Source of the DNA: Marinobacter sp. C7
GTDB lineage: Bacteria; Pseudomonadota; Gammaproteobacteria; Pseudomonadales; Oleiphilaceae
Direction: 5' to 3'
Assembly (NCBI RefSeq): GCF_022343555.1
Contig: NZ_JAKQZH010000001.1
Coordinates: 1,966,108-2,030,107, forward strand
Length of the DNA stretch: 64,000 bases
Below the pieces are notes generated by a model, which saw nothing but the letters and a program-made list of their open reading frames with translations, did no database searches and was not told where the DNA came from. A program made the translations under genes and the position numbers. Every line of letters starts with the position of its first letter. The first letter of the stretch is position 1. Positions 29,107-39,088 of this stretch are shown here, piece after piece.

Positions 29107-30267
29107 ATGCAAGAGACCGTTTCCACAGCCTCCCCGGCCCAGGAGGCACTGAACAGGGAAATGAAGGCAGCCTCGCGGGTCACCATAATCGGAATGATTC
29201 TTGATGCGGTTCTGGGTTTCATAAAAGTCATCGGCGGTGCACTTTTCAACTCACAGGCCCTGCTTGTCGACGGCATTCATTCCTTTACGGACGTGGCCTC
29301 TGACCTGGTGGTACTCGGGGTCATGCGTATCTCACGGCAGGAGCCCGACGAGAACCATCCCTATGGCCACCAGCGAATTGAAACCTTCGGCACCCTCCTG
29401 CTCGGCAGCATCCTAATTGCCGTGGGCGCTGCCCTCGCGTGGGAAAACGTGCTTCGGCTCCTTGCGGGTGGGATCAGCGACGTGCCGGGCTGGCCGGTTC
29501 TGGTGGCAGCGGCACTTTCCGTTGCTGGCAAGGAGTGGATCTATCACTACACCCGCCACGTGGGCAAGGCGATCCGCTCGGACCTGATCATCGCCAACGC
29601 GTGGCACAGCCGCACCGATGCGTTCTCTTCGGTCGTGGTGCTGTTCTCCACCATTGGCGCCATGATGGGCTGGGAATGGCTCGACGTTCTGGCGGCGGTG
29701 GTCATTGCCCTGATCATCATCCACATCGGCTGGAAATTCACCTGGGACAGCGTCAAGGAACTGGTGGATACCGGTCTCTCCAGGGAAGACACAGAAACAC
29801 TGAAAGCCATTGCCCGAGACACCGACGGCGTGCGCAATGTCCATGAGCTGCGAAGCCGCCGTATGGGCCACGACATCCTGCTGGACATTCACCTGGTGGT
29901 AAGACCGGATATCAGCGTCTCCGAGGGTCACCAGATTGGCATGCAGGTGGTTTCGGGCATGCGGGATGCCCTGGACAACATCCGCGACATCAATTTCCAT
30001 ATTGACGCGGAAAACGACGAAGAGCAGCTCCCCACATCCGAGCGACTGCCCTCGAGGCAGGAAATACGCCACACACTGGAAGACCGGATTGGCGAGTTGC
30101 CCGCCAACAGCCGGCTCCGACTCCATTATTTGAAGAACAAGGTGCATCTGGAACTGTTCTTCGACAACCCGGACAAATCCGGCGGCATCACCAATGACAA
30201 GGTTCGTGAGGCACTCGGGGATTTTCCCTGGTTCGGCAGCGTAAGAATCTGGCTGGGCGAGGCGTAA
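29107..30267 (+). CDS. Cation diffusion facilitator (CDF) metal exporter
   Basis: A 386-residue inner-membrane divalent-metal/proton antiporter. Paired metal-site motifs HSFTDVASD (TM2) and HSRTDAFSS (TM5) are present, plus HPYGHQRIET between TM2 and TM3. About six TM segments span residues 20-210, followed by a long cytoplasmic domain. The HxxxD first site is typical of Zn/Fe-type rather than Mn-type members. The extended C-terminal region is longer than E. coli FieF (300 residues). ATG 29107 is chosen because GGAG lies 10 nt upstream. Confidence 0.9.
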   Translation: MQETVSTASPAQEALNREMKAASRVTIIGMILDAVLGFIKVIGGALFNSQALLVDGIHSFTDVASDLVVLGVMRISRQEPDENHPYGHQRIETFGTLLLGSILIAVGAALAWENVLRLLAGGISDVPGWPVLVAAALSVAGKEWIYHYTRHVGKAIRSDLIIANAWHSRTDAFSSVVVLFSTIGAMMGWEWLDVLAAVVIALIIIHIGWKFTWDSVKELVDTGLSREDTETLKAIARDTDGVRNVHELRSRRMGHDILLDIHLVVRPDISVSEGHQIGMQVVSGMRDALDNIRDINFHIDAENDEEQLPTSERLPSRQEIRHTLEDRIGELPANSRLRLHYLKNKVHLELFFDNPDKSGGITNDKVREALGDFPWFGSVRIWLGEA

Positions 30268-30282
30268 CCGCGCCCAGCCGGC

Positions 30283-31782
30283 TCAACCCCGGCGCTTGGC
30301 CTCCATGCGAGAGAGAAATTCCTGCATGATCAGAGTGTAAAGCTCGCCACCCAGGAACTTGTCCTCGACACCGGAATCGACGCTGGGGTTGTCGTTCACC
30401 TCGATGACCGCCACCCGGTTGCCAGACTGCTTGATATCCACCCCGTAGAGGCCATCACCAATCAGCCGCGTGGCGTTCAACGCCGCCTGGATTACTCCTC
30501 TGGGCACCTCATAGGTGGGCAGAGTTTCAAAGTCACCGCTCTCGACCTTCGAATCACCGTGCTGGTAGATCTGCCAGTGGCCCTTGACCATCATGTACTT
30601 GCAGGCATAAATCGCACGCCCGCCCAACACACCTATCCGCCAGTCGTAGTCTGTGTACAGGTATTCCTGGGCCAGCACCAGGGCTGATTGCCGGAACAGC
30701 TCCCTGAGCCCTGCCCGCAGCTCCTCTTCATCCCGGGCCTTGGTCACGCCACGGGAGAACGCCCCATCCGGGATCTTGATGACCACCGGGAACCCCAGGG
30801 TGCCGACGACCTGCTCCATAGCGTCTTTCTGGTCACGGGACAGGATCAGGGTCTTAGGCGTGGGCACCTTGTTGTTCCTCAGCAAGTCGGCCAGGAAAAC
30901 CTTGTTGGTGCAACGCAGGATGGAAACGGGGTCATCAATGACCACCATTCCCTCGGCTTCCGCTTTACGGGCAAACCGATAGGTATGATGGTCAATCGCG
31001 GTGGTCTCCCGGATGAACAGGCCATCGTATTCCGGCAGCCGCATGTAGTCCCGGCGGGTGATCCGCTCCACATTGATACCCAGTTTACGGCCCGCTTTCT
31101 CGAAGCGCTTGAGCGCGGCCTCATCGCTCGGTGGTATCGCTTCGTCCGGGTTTACCAACATGGCCAGATCAAAGCGATAGCGGCGGCGGGTCCGGGGTTT
31201 GCGCCAAACCATGGTGCTGAAGCGGTCAAGCGCGGCCGCAAACAGGTCCTGTTCCTGATCCGACAGGTCCGCAGGCGCCGCAGGCCGCATTGAGGCAATC
31301 TGCCATGTCTTGCCGCGCTTGAAGACGATTTCCAGGATGGGGCACGGAAAGCTCTCGAACAGCGCCCGGGCAACCGGCTTCAGGTCCGGGTGCTCCGCCT
31401 GCCCGAAGTAAGTGCGGATCCTGACCTCATGGGTTGCGTCCTTCTCCTGGTTCGCAGGCTCGATTTCGGAACCGGCCGCATCCAGCCAGCTGAGCACACT
31501 GGGATCCAGCTCTTCCAGCTCCAGCGAAAACAGGCCCTTGCGGCTGAGATCGTTGAGAGTCATTACCGAGGGCACCACGTGGTGGCCCCGGGCTTCGGCC
31601 AGAAGCGAACAGTAATAGCCCTTGCTCAGGTATTTCGCGCTCTGGCACAGGTTGATAACCCTGACCCGGCCGCTGGAGGGCGAGGTATACTGGAGGTATT
31701 GGTCGAAGGTAAGAACGTCTTCACTGGGATAATAAGGGGCCCAGTCTTTTGCGCGGTCAACAACAATGAGCAAACGGGACAT
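30283..31782 (-). CDS. RimK-like ATP-grasp ligase with RLAN N-terminal domain
   Basis: A 499-residue protein. Residues from about 1-170 match the RLAN (RimK-like ATP-grasp N-terminal) shape: SRLLIVVDRAKDW, then INLCQSAKYLSKGYYCSLLA. From about 215 on is a RimK-type ATP-grasp domain with FPVVIKIPDGAFSRGV (nucleotide-binding loop), LAQEYLYTDYDWRIGVL and IEVNDNPSVDSG (metal-binding). The enzyme should join an amino acid or peptide to a carboxylate using ATP. Family knowledge links RLAN ligases to neighbouring GNAT-papain-like fusions, which is exactly the divergent gene at 31982. ATG 31782 is used, with GGAGG 10 nt upstream. Substrate unknown. Confidence 0.85.
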   Translation of the reverse strand: MSRLLIVVDRAKDWAPYYPSEDVLTFDQYLQYTSPSSGRVRVINLCQSAKYLSKGYYCSLLAEARGHHVVPSVMTLNDLSRKGLFSLELEELDPSVLSWLDAAGSEIEPANQEKDATHEVRIRTYFGQAEHPDLKPVARALFESFPCPILEIVFKRGKTWQIASMRPAAPADLSDQEQDLFAAALDRFSTMVWRKPRTRRRYRFDLAMLVNPDEAIPPSDEAALKRFEKAGRKLGINVERITRRDYMRLPEYDGLFIRETTAIDHHTYRFARKAEAEGMVVIDDPVSILRCTNKVFLADLLRNNKVPTPKTLILSRDQKDAMEQVVGTLGFPVVIKIPDGAFSRGVTKARDEEELRAGLRELFRQSALVLAQEYLYTDYDWRIGVLGGRAIYACKYMMVKGHWQIYQHGDSKVESGDFETLPTYEVPRGVIQAALNATRLIGDGLYGVDIKQSGNRVAVIEVNDNPSVDSGVEDKFLGGELYTLIMQEFLSRMEAKRRG

Positions 31783-31981
31783 CGGTGGCATTCCTCCCTG
31801 AAGGTTTGGCCGCCTGGATTTGCGCAACAATACGCCCGGCCCCGGAGTTACACAATCGCCCGAACGTGCGTGCTTTTACGCATGCCGGCGGGGCTTGCGT
31901 ACCGGCCACGCTCTACCATAATAGCCGCCAGAGGGAAGCCCGCCAGCACGCCCTGCATACCGCCATAAGGCCAGTAACGCC

Positions 31982-33100
31982 ATGCCCGATGTCATCCTTC
32001 GCCACGCCGTCAACACAGACCTGGACAACCTGGTTCAGCTGGAGAACCGTTGTTTCAGCGACGACCGGCTTTCCCGGCGGAGTTTCCGGCGATCTCTGGA
32101 GGTGCCCCGGGATCGGCTGATCGTGGCGGACCAGGCCGGCGAGCTGGTGGGCTATTGCCTGGTATTGATGAACGCAGCCACCCGCCTGGCCCGGATTTAC
32201 TCCGTGGCCGTTTCGCCCGCTGTGCGGGGCCAGGGTATCGGTGAACGATTGATTCGCGAGGCAGAGAAAGAAGCGGCCGAGGCCGACCGCATCATCATGC
32301 GCCTGGAAGTCAGGGAGGATAATCCGGGTGCCATCAACCTCTACAAGCGCCTTGGTTACCGGCAATTCGGTACCTATCGCGATTATTACGAAGACCACGG
32401 CACTGCCCTGCGGTTCGAGCGGCGGATTCTGTATTACGAGCCGACCAGAGAGTTTCTGCCGGTTCCCTACTACCCCCAGACCACCGAGTTCACCTGCGGG
32501 CCGGCCGCCCTCATCATGGCCATGGCCGCCCTGGACGAGAGACAACCACTCAACACCCTGGAGGAGCTGAAAATCTGGCGTGAAGCGACCACCATTTTCA
32601 TGCTCGCCGGCCACGGGGGCTGTGGGCCACACGGCTTGGCCCTGTCTTGCTGGAACCGTGGTTTTGAAGCCAGTGCCTGGATCAGTCAGGAGGGTGCGCT
32701 GTTCAAGGACACCGTCCGCAATGAAGACAAGAAGCGGGTGCTGGAACTGGTTCACGAGGGATTCCTGCACGACATTGGCGCCACCGGCATCGAGCTCCAC
32801 CACGACCCGTTAACCCTTGAGGGGATGGAGAACGCCCTGCACGAGGGCCGCATACCGGTCATCCTGATCAGCACCTGGCAACTGAACCGGAGCCGGGTGC
32901 CCCACTGGGTCACGGTCTGTGCCATCGACAATCAATTTGTATACCTGCACGACCCGGAAATCGACGTACAGGCAGGCGAAACCGTGGCAGACAAACAGTA
33001 CCTGCCGGTGGACAAGCGGGTTTTCACCCGGATGTCCAGCTACGGCCGGAACCAGCCGTTGCAGGCTGCCGTGATTGTCGGCCCGAAACGGGCCGGATAA
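31982..33100 (+). CDS. GNAT acetyltransferase fused to a C39-like cysteine peptidase
   Basis: A 372-residue fusion. Residues 1-145 are a RimI-like GNAT domain (VSPAVRGQGIGERLI acetyl-CoA loop; DNPGAINLYKRLGYRQFG). From about 155 is a papain-like C39 peptidase domain with TTEFTCGPAALIM (Cys172), a downstream PHWVTVCAID holding His, and YLHDPE with Asp. It lacks an ABC transporter, so it is not a bacteriocin exporter. Divergent from the RLAN ligase gene by 199 nt. The two may make and trim a peptide or modify a protein terminus (inference). Convergent with uvrB with no gap. Confidence 0.85.
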   Translation: MPDVILRHAVNTDLDNLVQLENRCFSDDRLSRRSFRRSLEVPRDRLIVADQAGELVGYCLVLMNAATRLARIYSVAVSPAVRGQGIGERLIREAEKEAAEADRIIMRLEVREDNPGAINLYKRLGYRQFGTYRDYYEDHGTALRFERRILYYEPTREFLPVPYYPQTTEFTCGPAALIMAMAALDERQPLNTLEELKIWREATTIFMLAGHGGCGPHGLALSCWNRGFEASAWISQEGALFKDTVRNEDKKRVLELVHEGFLHDIGATGIELHHDPLTLEGMENALHEGRIPVILISTWQLNRSRVPHWVTVCAIDNQFVYLHDPEIDVQAGETVADKQYLPVDKRVFTRMSSYGRNQPLQAAVIVGPKRAG

Positions 33101-35158
33101 TCAGCCGGTTCGCAGGGCCGCTTCCTTGAGTTCGGCAATCTCGTCGCGCAGCCGCGCTGCGGTTTCGAAATCCAGGTCCGAGGCGGCCTTGTACATGTCA
33201 TCTTCGAGCCGCGCCACCTCCTTGAGCACTTCCTCCGGCGAACGGTTTCCGGCCTTGGCCCGGTACTGCTCCGCTTCCTCTGCAGCCTTCTGACCCGGCC
33301 GCTCGGCCTTTCGGCGGCCACGGCCACCACCGGCCGCACCTTCCATGATATCGGCAATCTTCTTGTTCAGGCCGGTCGGTGTGATGCCGTGCTCTTCATT
33401 GAACGCTGTCTGTTTTTCCCGGCGGCGCTGGGTTTCATCAATGGCCCGCTGCATGGAGCCGGTGATGTTGTCACCATAGAGAATCGCCTTGCCGTGGACG
33501 TTACGAGCGGCACGGCCGATGGTCTGTATCAGGGACCGCTCACTACGCAGGAAGCCTTCCTTGTCCGCATCCAGGATCGCGACGAGGGATACCTCTGGCA
33601 TGTCCAGGCCTTCCCGCAACAGGTTGATCCCCACCAGCACATCGAACTCGCCACGGCGAAGATCCCGGATGATTTCCACCCGTTCGACGGTGTCGATGTC
33701 CGAATGCAGGTACCGGACCTTGATGTCGTGTTCCATCAGGAAGTCGGTCAGGTCTTCCGCCATGCGCTTGGTCAGGGTGGTGACCAGCACCCGCTCCTGA
33801 ACCTTCACCCGGGCCCGGATCTCGGACAGCAGGTCATCCACCTGGGTGGACGCGGGACGCACCTCGATTTCCGGGTCCAGCAGGCCGGTGGGACGAACCA
33901 CCTGTTCCACCACCTGACCGGCGTGATCGCCTTCGTAGGGTCCCGGAGTCGCCGAGACAAAAATCATCTGGGGCGCAATACGCTCCCACTCCTCGAACCT
34001 CATGGGGCGGTTATCCAGCGCCGAAGGCAATCGGAACCCGTATTCCACCAGCGTTTCCTTGCGCGACCGGTCCCCCTTGTACATGGCGCCGATCTGCGGA
34101 ATGGTCACGTGGGATTCGTCCACCACCAAGAGAGCGTTGGGCGGAAGATAATCAAACAGGGTCGGCGGCGCCTCCCCCGGTCTGCGCCCGGACAGGTAAC
34201 GGGAGTAGTTCTCGATGCCGTTACAATAGCCCAGCTCCAGCATCATCTCGATGTCGTAGCGGGTACGCTCCTCGAGGCGCTGGGCTTCCACCAGCCGATT
34301 GTTGTCGCGCAGCACCTGCAGGCGCTCATCCAGCTCCACCTTGATCTGCTCCACCGCATCCAGCACCGTCTGGCGCGGGGTGACGTAGTGGGACTTCGGA
34401 TAAATCGTGACCCGGGGCACCCGACGCAACACCTCACCGGTCAGGGGATCGAAGTAGCTGAGATTCTCCACCTCGTCATCGAACAGTTCGATCCGGATGG
34501 CTTCTTTTTCGGATTCTGCCGGAAAGACATCAATGACATCCCCGCGGACCCGGTAATTGGCCCGGTGGAACTCGACGTCATTGCGGGTGTACTGGAGCTC
34601 CGCGAGCCGGCGCAGGATAAAACGCTGATCGATCTGGTCGCCGCGGTCGAGGTGCAGCATCATCTTCAGGTAGGACTGGGGATCACCCAGACCGTAGATA
34701 GACGACACCGTGGCCACAATGATCGCATCGGGCCGTTCCAGCAGGGCCTTGGTGGCGGACAACCGCATCTGCTCGATGTGCTCGTTGATGGAGGCGTCCT
34801 TCTCGATGAAGGTGTCCGACGACGGCACGTAGGCTTCCGGCTGGTAGTAGTCGTAGTAGGAGACAAAGTACTCCACCGCGTTGTCCGGAAAGAACTCCCG
34901 GAACTCGCCGTACAGCTGCGCCGCCAGGGTCTTGTTGTGCGCCATGATGATGGTGGGCCGCTGCACCTGCTCGATCACATTGGCGACGGTGAACGTCTTC
35001 CCCGAGCCGGTCACCCCGAGCAGGGTCTGGTGCGCCAGGCCGGACTGGATACCATCCACCAGCCCCTCGATCGCCTTGGGCTGATCACCGGCGGGCTGGT
35101 AGGGAGAATCGACTCTGAACGCTCCGTTCTGGGCGTTACTGGTTTCTTTCGTTGCCAT
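33101..35158 (-). CDS. uvrB: Excinuclease ABC subunit B
   Basis: A 685-residue DNA-damage-verification helicase of nucleotide-excision repair. GVTGSGKT Walker A near residue 50, the beta-hairpin region [26 protein letters not shown] Walker B, helicase motif VI (TIGRAARN) and a C-terminal UVR domain for UvrC binding are visible. The start [11 protein letters not shown] at 35158 is preferred; GGAGG lies about 13 nt upstream, and a frame from 35215 adds 19 unlikely residues. Confidence 0.96.
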   Translation of the reverse strand: MATKETSNAQNGAFRVDSPYQPAGDQPKAIEGLVDGIQSGLAHQTLLGVTGSGKTFTVANVIEQVQRPTIIMAHNKTLAAQLYGEFREFFPDNAVEYFVSYYDYYQPEAYVPSSDTFIEKDASINEHIEQMRLSATKALLERPDAIIVATVSSIYGLGDPQSYLKMMLHLDRGDQIDQRFILRRLAELQYTRNDVEFHRANYRVRGDVIDVFPAESEKEAIRIELFDDEVENLSYFDPLTGEVLRRVPRVTIYPKSHYVTPRQTVLDAVEQIKVELDERLQVLRDNNRLVEAQRLEERTRYDIEMMLELGYCNGIENYSRYLSGRRPGEAPPTLFDYLPPNALLVVDESHVTIPQIGAMYKGDRSRKETLVEYGFRLPSALDNRPMRFEEWERIAPQMIFVSATPGPYEGDHAGQVVEQVVRPTGLLDPEIEVRPASTQVDDLLSEIRARVKVQERVLVTTLTKRMAEDLTDFLMEHDIKVRYLHSDIDTVERVEIIRDLRRGEFDVLVGINLLREGLDMPEVSLVAILDADKEGFLRSERSLIQTIGRAARNVHGKAILYGDNITGSMQRAIDETQRRREKQTAFNEEHGITPTGLNKKIADIMEGAAGGGRGRRKAERPGQKAAEEAEQYRAKAGNRSPEEVLKEVARLEDDMYKAASDLDFETAARLRDEIAELKEAALRTG

Positions 35159-35345
35159 AAGTGGCGGAAAACCTCCGGATTTTCGCGGTGCCCGCCCCGG
35201 GCGGACGTATACCATCGAGAAATTTAGCGTTACGCTGGCTTCATGATACCATCAGTGCGATCGACGGCTGGGCGAAATTCAGCCAGCAGTGGCGCCTCCC
35301 CGGCCGATCGCAGCCCAATAAGACGCAGCTTTAAGGAGCTCAAGT

Positions 35346-36530
35346 TTGGACCTTCAACTTTCCAGCCGAGTACAGGCTATCAAGCCCTCTCCCACCCTCG
35401 CAGTCACCAACAAGGCCGCCGAACTCCGCGCAGCGGGCCAGGACATCATCGGCCTGGGTGCAGGCGAGCCGGACTTCGACACCCCCGAGCACATCAAGCA
35501 GGCGGCCATTGAAGCCATCAACAACGGCCAGACCAAGTACACCGCCGTGGATGGTACGCCGGCCCTGAAGAAAGCGATTATTGCGAAGTTCAAACGGGAC
35601 AACGGCCTGGAATACGAAGCCAACCAGATACTGGTAAGCAGTGGTGGCAAACAAAGCTTTTTCAACCTGGCACTTGCCACACTGAACAAGGGTGATGAAG
35701 CCATCATCCCGGCCCCTTACTGGGTTTCCTACCCGGACATGGTGCTGGTGGCCGAAGGCAAGCCGGTCATCATCGAGACCAGCGCGGACACCCGCTTCAA
35801 GATCACCCCGGAACAGCTGGAAAACGCCATCACCGAGCGCACCCGCCTGTTCGTGATCAACAGCCCGTCCAACCCGAGTGGCATGGCCTACTCCATGGAA
35901 GAGCTGAAGGCGATCGGTGAAGTACTCAAGAAGCACCCGAACATCATGATCGCCACCGACGACATGTACGAGCCGATCCTGTGGACCGGCAAGCCGTTCT
36001 GCAACATCGTGAACGCCTGCCCGGAGCTGTATGACCGTACCTTTGTGCTGAACGGTGTGTCCAAGGCTTACTCCATGACCGGCTGGCGTATCGGCTACGC
36101 CGCAGGCCCGGCCAAGATCATCGGTGCCATGAAGAAGATCCAGTCCCAGAGCACCTCCAACCCCTGCTCCATCTCCCAGGCCGCTGCTACCGCTGCCCTG
36201 GACGGCGATCAGGCCTGTGTGGGCGAGATGGTCAAGGCGTTCAAGGAGCGTCACGACTGGCTGGTCGACGCCCTGAACAAGTTGCCGGGTGTTGAATGCC
36301 TCAACGGCGACGGCACCTTCTATGTGTTCCCCAGCTTCCAGGGCGCCATCGATGCCGATGACAGTGTCAGCACGGACGTGGAGTTCGCCGAGAAGCTGCT
36401 GACTGACGCCGGCGTAGCGATCGTTCCGGGCTCCGCCTTCGGCGCTCCGGGCCACATGCGCCTGAGCTTCGCGACCAGCATGGAAAACCTGGAAAAAGCG
36501 GTTGAGCGTCTGCAAAAGGCACTCGGCTAA
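35346..36530 (+). CDS. Pyridoxal-phosphate aspartate-type aminotransferase
   Basis: A 394-residue class I aminotransferase, close to the AspC/AAT subgroup Ib (aspartate aminotransferase). GLGAGEPDFDTPEHIK, NSPSNPSGM, NGVSKAYSMTGWRIGYAAG with the PLP-binding Lys, and the final arginine segment GHMRLSFATS fit. It starts with TTG at 35346, with GGAG 8 nt upstream. It is not in an operon with uvrB (opposite strand); a tRNA follows. Confidence 0.92.
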   Translation: MDLQLSSRVQAIKPSPTLAVTNKAAELRAAGQDIIGLGAGEPDFDTPEHIKQAAIEAINNGQTKYTAVDGTPALKKAIIAKFKRDNGLEYEANQILVSSGGKQSFFNLALATLNKGDEAIIPAPYWVSYPDMVLVAEGKPVIIETSADTRFKITPEQLENAITERTRLFVINSPSNPSGMAYSMEELKAIGEVLKKHPNIMIATDDMYEPILWTGKPFCNIVNACPELYDRTFVLNGVSKAYSMTGWRIGYAAGPAKIIGAMKKIQSQSTSNPCSISQAAATAALDGDQACVGEMVKAFKERHDWLVDALNKLPGVECLNGDGTFYVFPSFQGAIDADDSVSTDVEFAEKLLTDAGVAIVPGSAFGAPGHMRLSFATSMENLEKAVERLQKALG

Positions 36531-36547
36531 AAAGTTTTTGCCAGGGG

Positions 36548-36576
36548 TTGACGGGGCGGTATAGCCACCTTAATAT
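36548..36576 (+). promoter_or_regulatory. Sigma70 promoter of tRNA-Asn copy 2
   Basis: TTGACG (36548-36553), 17-bp spacer, TAATAT (36571-36576), then ACGCGCC discriminator. Nearly the same as the promoter at 21899, while the spacers differ. Confidence 0.8.
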
Positions 36577-36600
36577 ACGCGCCTCGTCACACGACGACGT

Positions 36601-36676
36601 TCCCCGATAGCTCAGTTGGTAGAGCAACGGACTGTTAATCCGTTTGTCGCTGGTTCGAGCCCAGCTCGGGGAGCCA
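36601..36676 (+). tRNA. tRNA-Asn (GTT), copy 2
   Basis: 76 nt, identical to copy 1 including the encoded CCA; anticodon loop CTGTTAA. A strong terminator follows. Confidence 0.97.
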
Positions 36677-36685
36677 ATATTTCAA

Positions 36686-36720
36686 AAGCCCGCTAATTCT
36701 ATGAGTTAGCGGGCTTTTTT
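36686..36720 (+). terminator. Terminator after tRNA-Asn copy 2
   Basis: AAGCCCGCTAA pairs with TTAGCGGGCTT around TTCTATGAG, followed by TTTTGTG. Confidence 0.9.
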
Positions 36721-36801
36721 GTGCTTGTTTATTTTTGTCAGCTCCTTCTCGAAGCTTTGTTGTTAACTTAGCCCTGCCCTAGCCTTCAAGTTCTGGTGCA
36801 G

Positions 36802-36908
36802 GGGGCAATGGGTACCTGCTCCCAAAAACCGCTACGAGCACATCCATGTGCGCTTGGCTCCGCCATCCATGGCTCCGCACATTTTTGGGAGCAGGTACCC
36901 ATCGCCCC
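36802..36908. repeat. Foldback element B
   Basis: Arms 36802-36828 and 36882-36908 (27 bp, one mismatch) enclose a 53-nt loop. Read on the minus strand, the loop shares the GTGCGGAGCCATGGATGGCG block with element A and the AAGCGCACATGGA-TGTGCTCGTAGCGG half with element C. The stem is GGTACCTGCTCCCAAAAA on the inner side, unlike A. It is inverted relative to C, 110 nt away. Confidence 0.9.
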
Positions 36909-37018
36909 TTGGAATCCAGGAGATATCCGCCTTTACGAGCGCGCGGGGTGCATCGCCCATCAACCGACTCGAAAATTCACTCTTATAAATCATTTGCGAT
37001 ACCCCCGATGCCAGGACC

Positions 37019-37126
37019 GGTGGTGTGGGGCCGCCCTCCCAAAAATGTTGAAGGCCAGGGATGGCCTGAAACAAGCGCACATGGACGTGCTCGTAGCGGT
37101 TTTTGGGAGGGCGGCCCCACACCACC
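37019..37126. repeat. Foldback element C
   Basis: Arms 37019-37045 and 37100-37126 are perfectly complementary over 27 bp and enclose a 54-nt loop. The loop contains GGCCAGGGATGGCC, in place of the GCCATGGATGGC of A and B, then the shared GCGCACATGGACGTGCTCG and TAGCGG. Only the loop-proximal CTCCCAAAAA part of the stem is shared with B. Confidence 0.9.
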
Positions 37127-37175
37127 AGCCCGCCAAGGCAGCAGGCTAGTTCGGGGTTAAAGGACAGCGACCAGG

Positions 37176-37886
37176 TTAGAGGCCAATCACCTCAGAATGA
37201 ATAGCCTCCAGAGCAGCCAGAGGATCCGGCGCCTGAGTGATTGGCCGACCAATCACGAGGTAATCGGAACCGGCCTTGAGGGCGTCCGTGGGAGTCATGA
37301 TACGTTGTTGGTCGCCTTTGTCGGCGGTCAGCGGTCGGATTCCCGGGGTAATCAGCCTGAAGTCGGCGCCCTGCTCCGCTTTGAGCTTCGGAGCTTCCTG
37401 CGCAGAGCAGACGACGCCGTCGAGCCCGCAATTTCTGGTCAGGGTGGCCAGGCGTGAGACCTGGGCTTCCGGAGAGTCAGTGATGCCGATGCCGGCCAGG
37501 TCTTCCGGGCCCATGCTGGTGAGAACCGTGACCGCGATCAGCAGGGGCTTGTCGGTACCGAAGGCTTCCAGGCGCTCGCGGCAGGCGACCATCATCTTCT
37601 CGCCGCCGGAGGCGTGAACGTTCACCATCCAGACGCCGAGGTCGGCCGCAGCGGCAACGGCGGCAGAGGTAGTGTTGGGGATGTCATGGAATTTCAGATC
37701 CAGGAACACATCGAAACCCTTCCCTTGCAGCGCCTTTACCAGTTGCGGCCCAGAACGGGTGAACAGCTCCTTGCCGACTTTCAGGCGGCATTTCGCCGGG
37801 TCCAGTTGATCGACCAGGGCCAGTGCCGGGTCCTGGGACGGAAAGTCGAGAGCAACGATGATCTTGGGGTCAGAAGGGTTTTGCAC
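37176..37886 (-). CDS. pyrF: Orotidine 5'-phosphate decarboxylase
   Basis: A 236-residue TIM-barrel enzyme making UMP from OMP. The catalytic motif [21 protein letters not shown] near the start, and [10 protein letters not shown] phosphate site near the C-terminus are diagnostic. Last gene of the minus-strand cluster that starts near gyrA; 33 nt after lapB. Confidence 0.95.
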   Translation of the reverse strand: MQNPSDPKIIVALDFPSQDPALALVDQLDPAKCRLKVGKELFTRSGPQLVKALQGKGFDVFLDLKFHDIPNTTSAAVAAAADLGVWMVNVHASGGEKMMVACRERLEAFGTDKPLLIAVTVLTSMGPEDLAGIGITDSPEAQVSRLATLTRNCGLDGVVCSAQEAPKLKAEQGADFRLITPGIRPLTADKGDQQRIMTPTDALKAGSDYLVIGRPITQAPDPLAALEAIHSEVIGL

Positions 37887-37918
37887 GGTTCGGTTCCTGG
37901 GGGTAATTCGTAACGGAT

Positions 37919-39088
37919 TTATTCAGCTTCCACGCCCTGGATCGGGCGGATGGTTTCCCACTGCTTGCAGCTCGGGCACAGCCAGTGTAACTGCTGACCG
38001 GAAAAGCCACAGCTTACGCAACGATAGATCGGGCGGTTGGACAGCAACAGATGACCGATCCGGCTGACCAGACGACCTTCGTCCGTCGTCATGCCCTTCT
38101 CGTAACCTGCCATCTCAACCAGCCGCAGCAGGCCGCGCACCGAAGGACGGCTTTCCAGTTCCTGGCGCAGCAGGTCAATCGCCGCCGGTCGGCCGGAGGA
38201 CCGCTCCATCGATTCTACCAGAGCCAGCAACAGACTCGTGCTGGGATATTGCTCGTAAAGCTTGCGGAGCTTCTTGAACAGCCGGCCGACGTCACCGTGC
38301 TCACGCTCGAGCTTCATCAGGCGGTCAATCGCTTCCGGGCCGAATTCCGGGTTCTGGTCAAACACCTTGAGGCTTTCCTTGCCGGCTTCCCGGAAGCTGC
38401 CCTGGCGAACCAGCAGGCTCATCAGAATAAGCGTGGCGCGAACACAGGAGCGATCGTATTCAAGAGCCTCTTTCGCGAGCTTCTGGGCTGTCCAGCGATC
38501 ATCATGCTTGAGCGCCTGCTCGGACAGCTCACAGGTGATGTAAGCCAGCGTTTTGAACAATGCCAGATCCGAGTCACCCTTGGCGAGCGTTCGCGCGACA
38601 TCCGCCGCCTTGCTCCACTCCCGTTCCTGCTGGTACAGCTCGATAAGCTGAAGAGCCGCCTGTCGGCCGTATTCCCTGTCTCCCAAAATCTGATGAAACA
38701 GCGCCTCCGCGCGATCCAGCAATCCGGCATTCAGGTAGTCCAGGGCAAGCTCCATCGTGACCTGTGGCGAAAAACGACCGGGCAATTCCGGGCGGGCGAG
38801 CAGGTTCTGGTGGATCAGGATTGCGCGGTCGGTCTCACCCTTGTTACGGAAATGACTGCCAATGGAAAGATGCAGGCTGACGGTGTCCTTGTTGACCGCG
38901 AGGGACTGCACAAAGTTCTCGACCGCCTGATCGGAGTAGTTGGTAAACAGGAACTGGAGACGATCGCGGACCGAGTCTTCGTCAGAGATGGCGGTTCTGG
39001 AACTGCGGGAGTTACTGCCAAGCCGGCCGGCCATCCAGCCGGCCGCGACCGCCGCAGTGAGCAGCAGCCACTGAAGCACTATATCCAT
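37919..39088 (-). CDS. lapB: Lipopolysaccharide assembly protein LapB (YciM)
   Basis: A 389-residue protein: N-terminal membrane anchor ([18 protein letters not shown]), tandem TPR repeats over about 60-340, and a C-terminal rubredoxin-like metal site [20 protein letters not shown]. LapB directs FtsH degradation of LpxC to balance LPS. Its ATG overlaps the lapA stop by one base (TAATG), indicating coupling. Confidence 0.94.
   Translation of the reverse strand: MDIVLQWLLLTAAVAAGWMAGRLGSNSRSSRTAISDEDSVRDRLQFLFTNYSDQAVENFVQSLAVNKDTVSLHLSIGSHFRNKGETDRAILIHQNLLARPELPGRFSPQVTMELALDYLNAGLLDRAEALFHQILGDREYGRQAALQLIELYQQEREWSKAADVARTLAKGDSDLALFKTLAYITCELSEQALKHDDRWTAQKLAKEALEYDRSCVRATLILMSLLVRQGSFREAGKESLKVFDQNPEFGPEAIDRLMKLEREHGDVGRLFKKLRKLYEQYPSTSLLLALVESMERSSGRPAAIDLLRQELESRPSVRGLLRLVEMAGYEKGMTTDEGRLVSRIGHLLLSNRPIYRCVSCGFSGQQLHWLCPSCKQWETIRPIQGVEAE

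Noticed and set aside
21948..36676. Region between the two tRNA-Asn genes as a possible integrated island
   Set aside because: No integrase; the genes between (uvrB, rlmL, pyrD, rmf) are core and the tRNAs are complete on both sides, so no attL/attR is evident.
36832..37125. Open frames of about 90-115 codons on both strands across the foldback elements
   Set aside because: They consist mainly of the palindromes and differ in reading frame from copy to copy; no ribosome site or protein-like conservation.
37862..37875. GGGGTCAGAAGG word at the start of pyrF
   Set aside because: No matching second arm; it encodes the pyrF N-terminus, so it is a chance match to the REP-like family.
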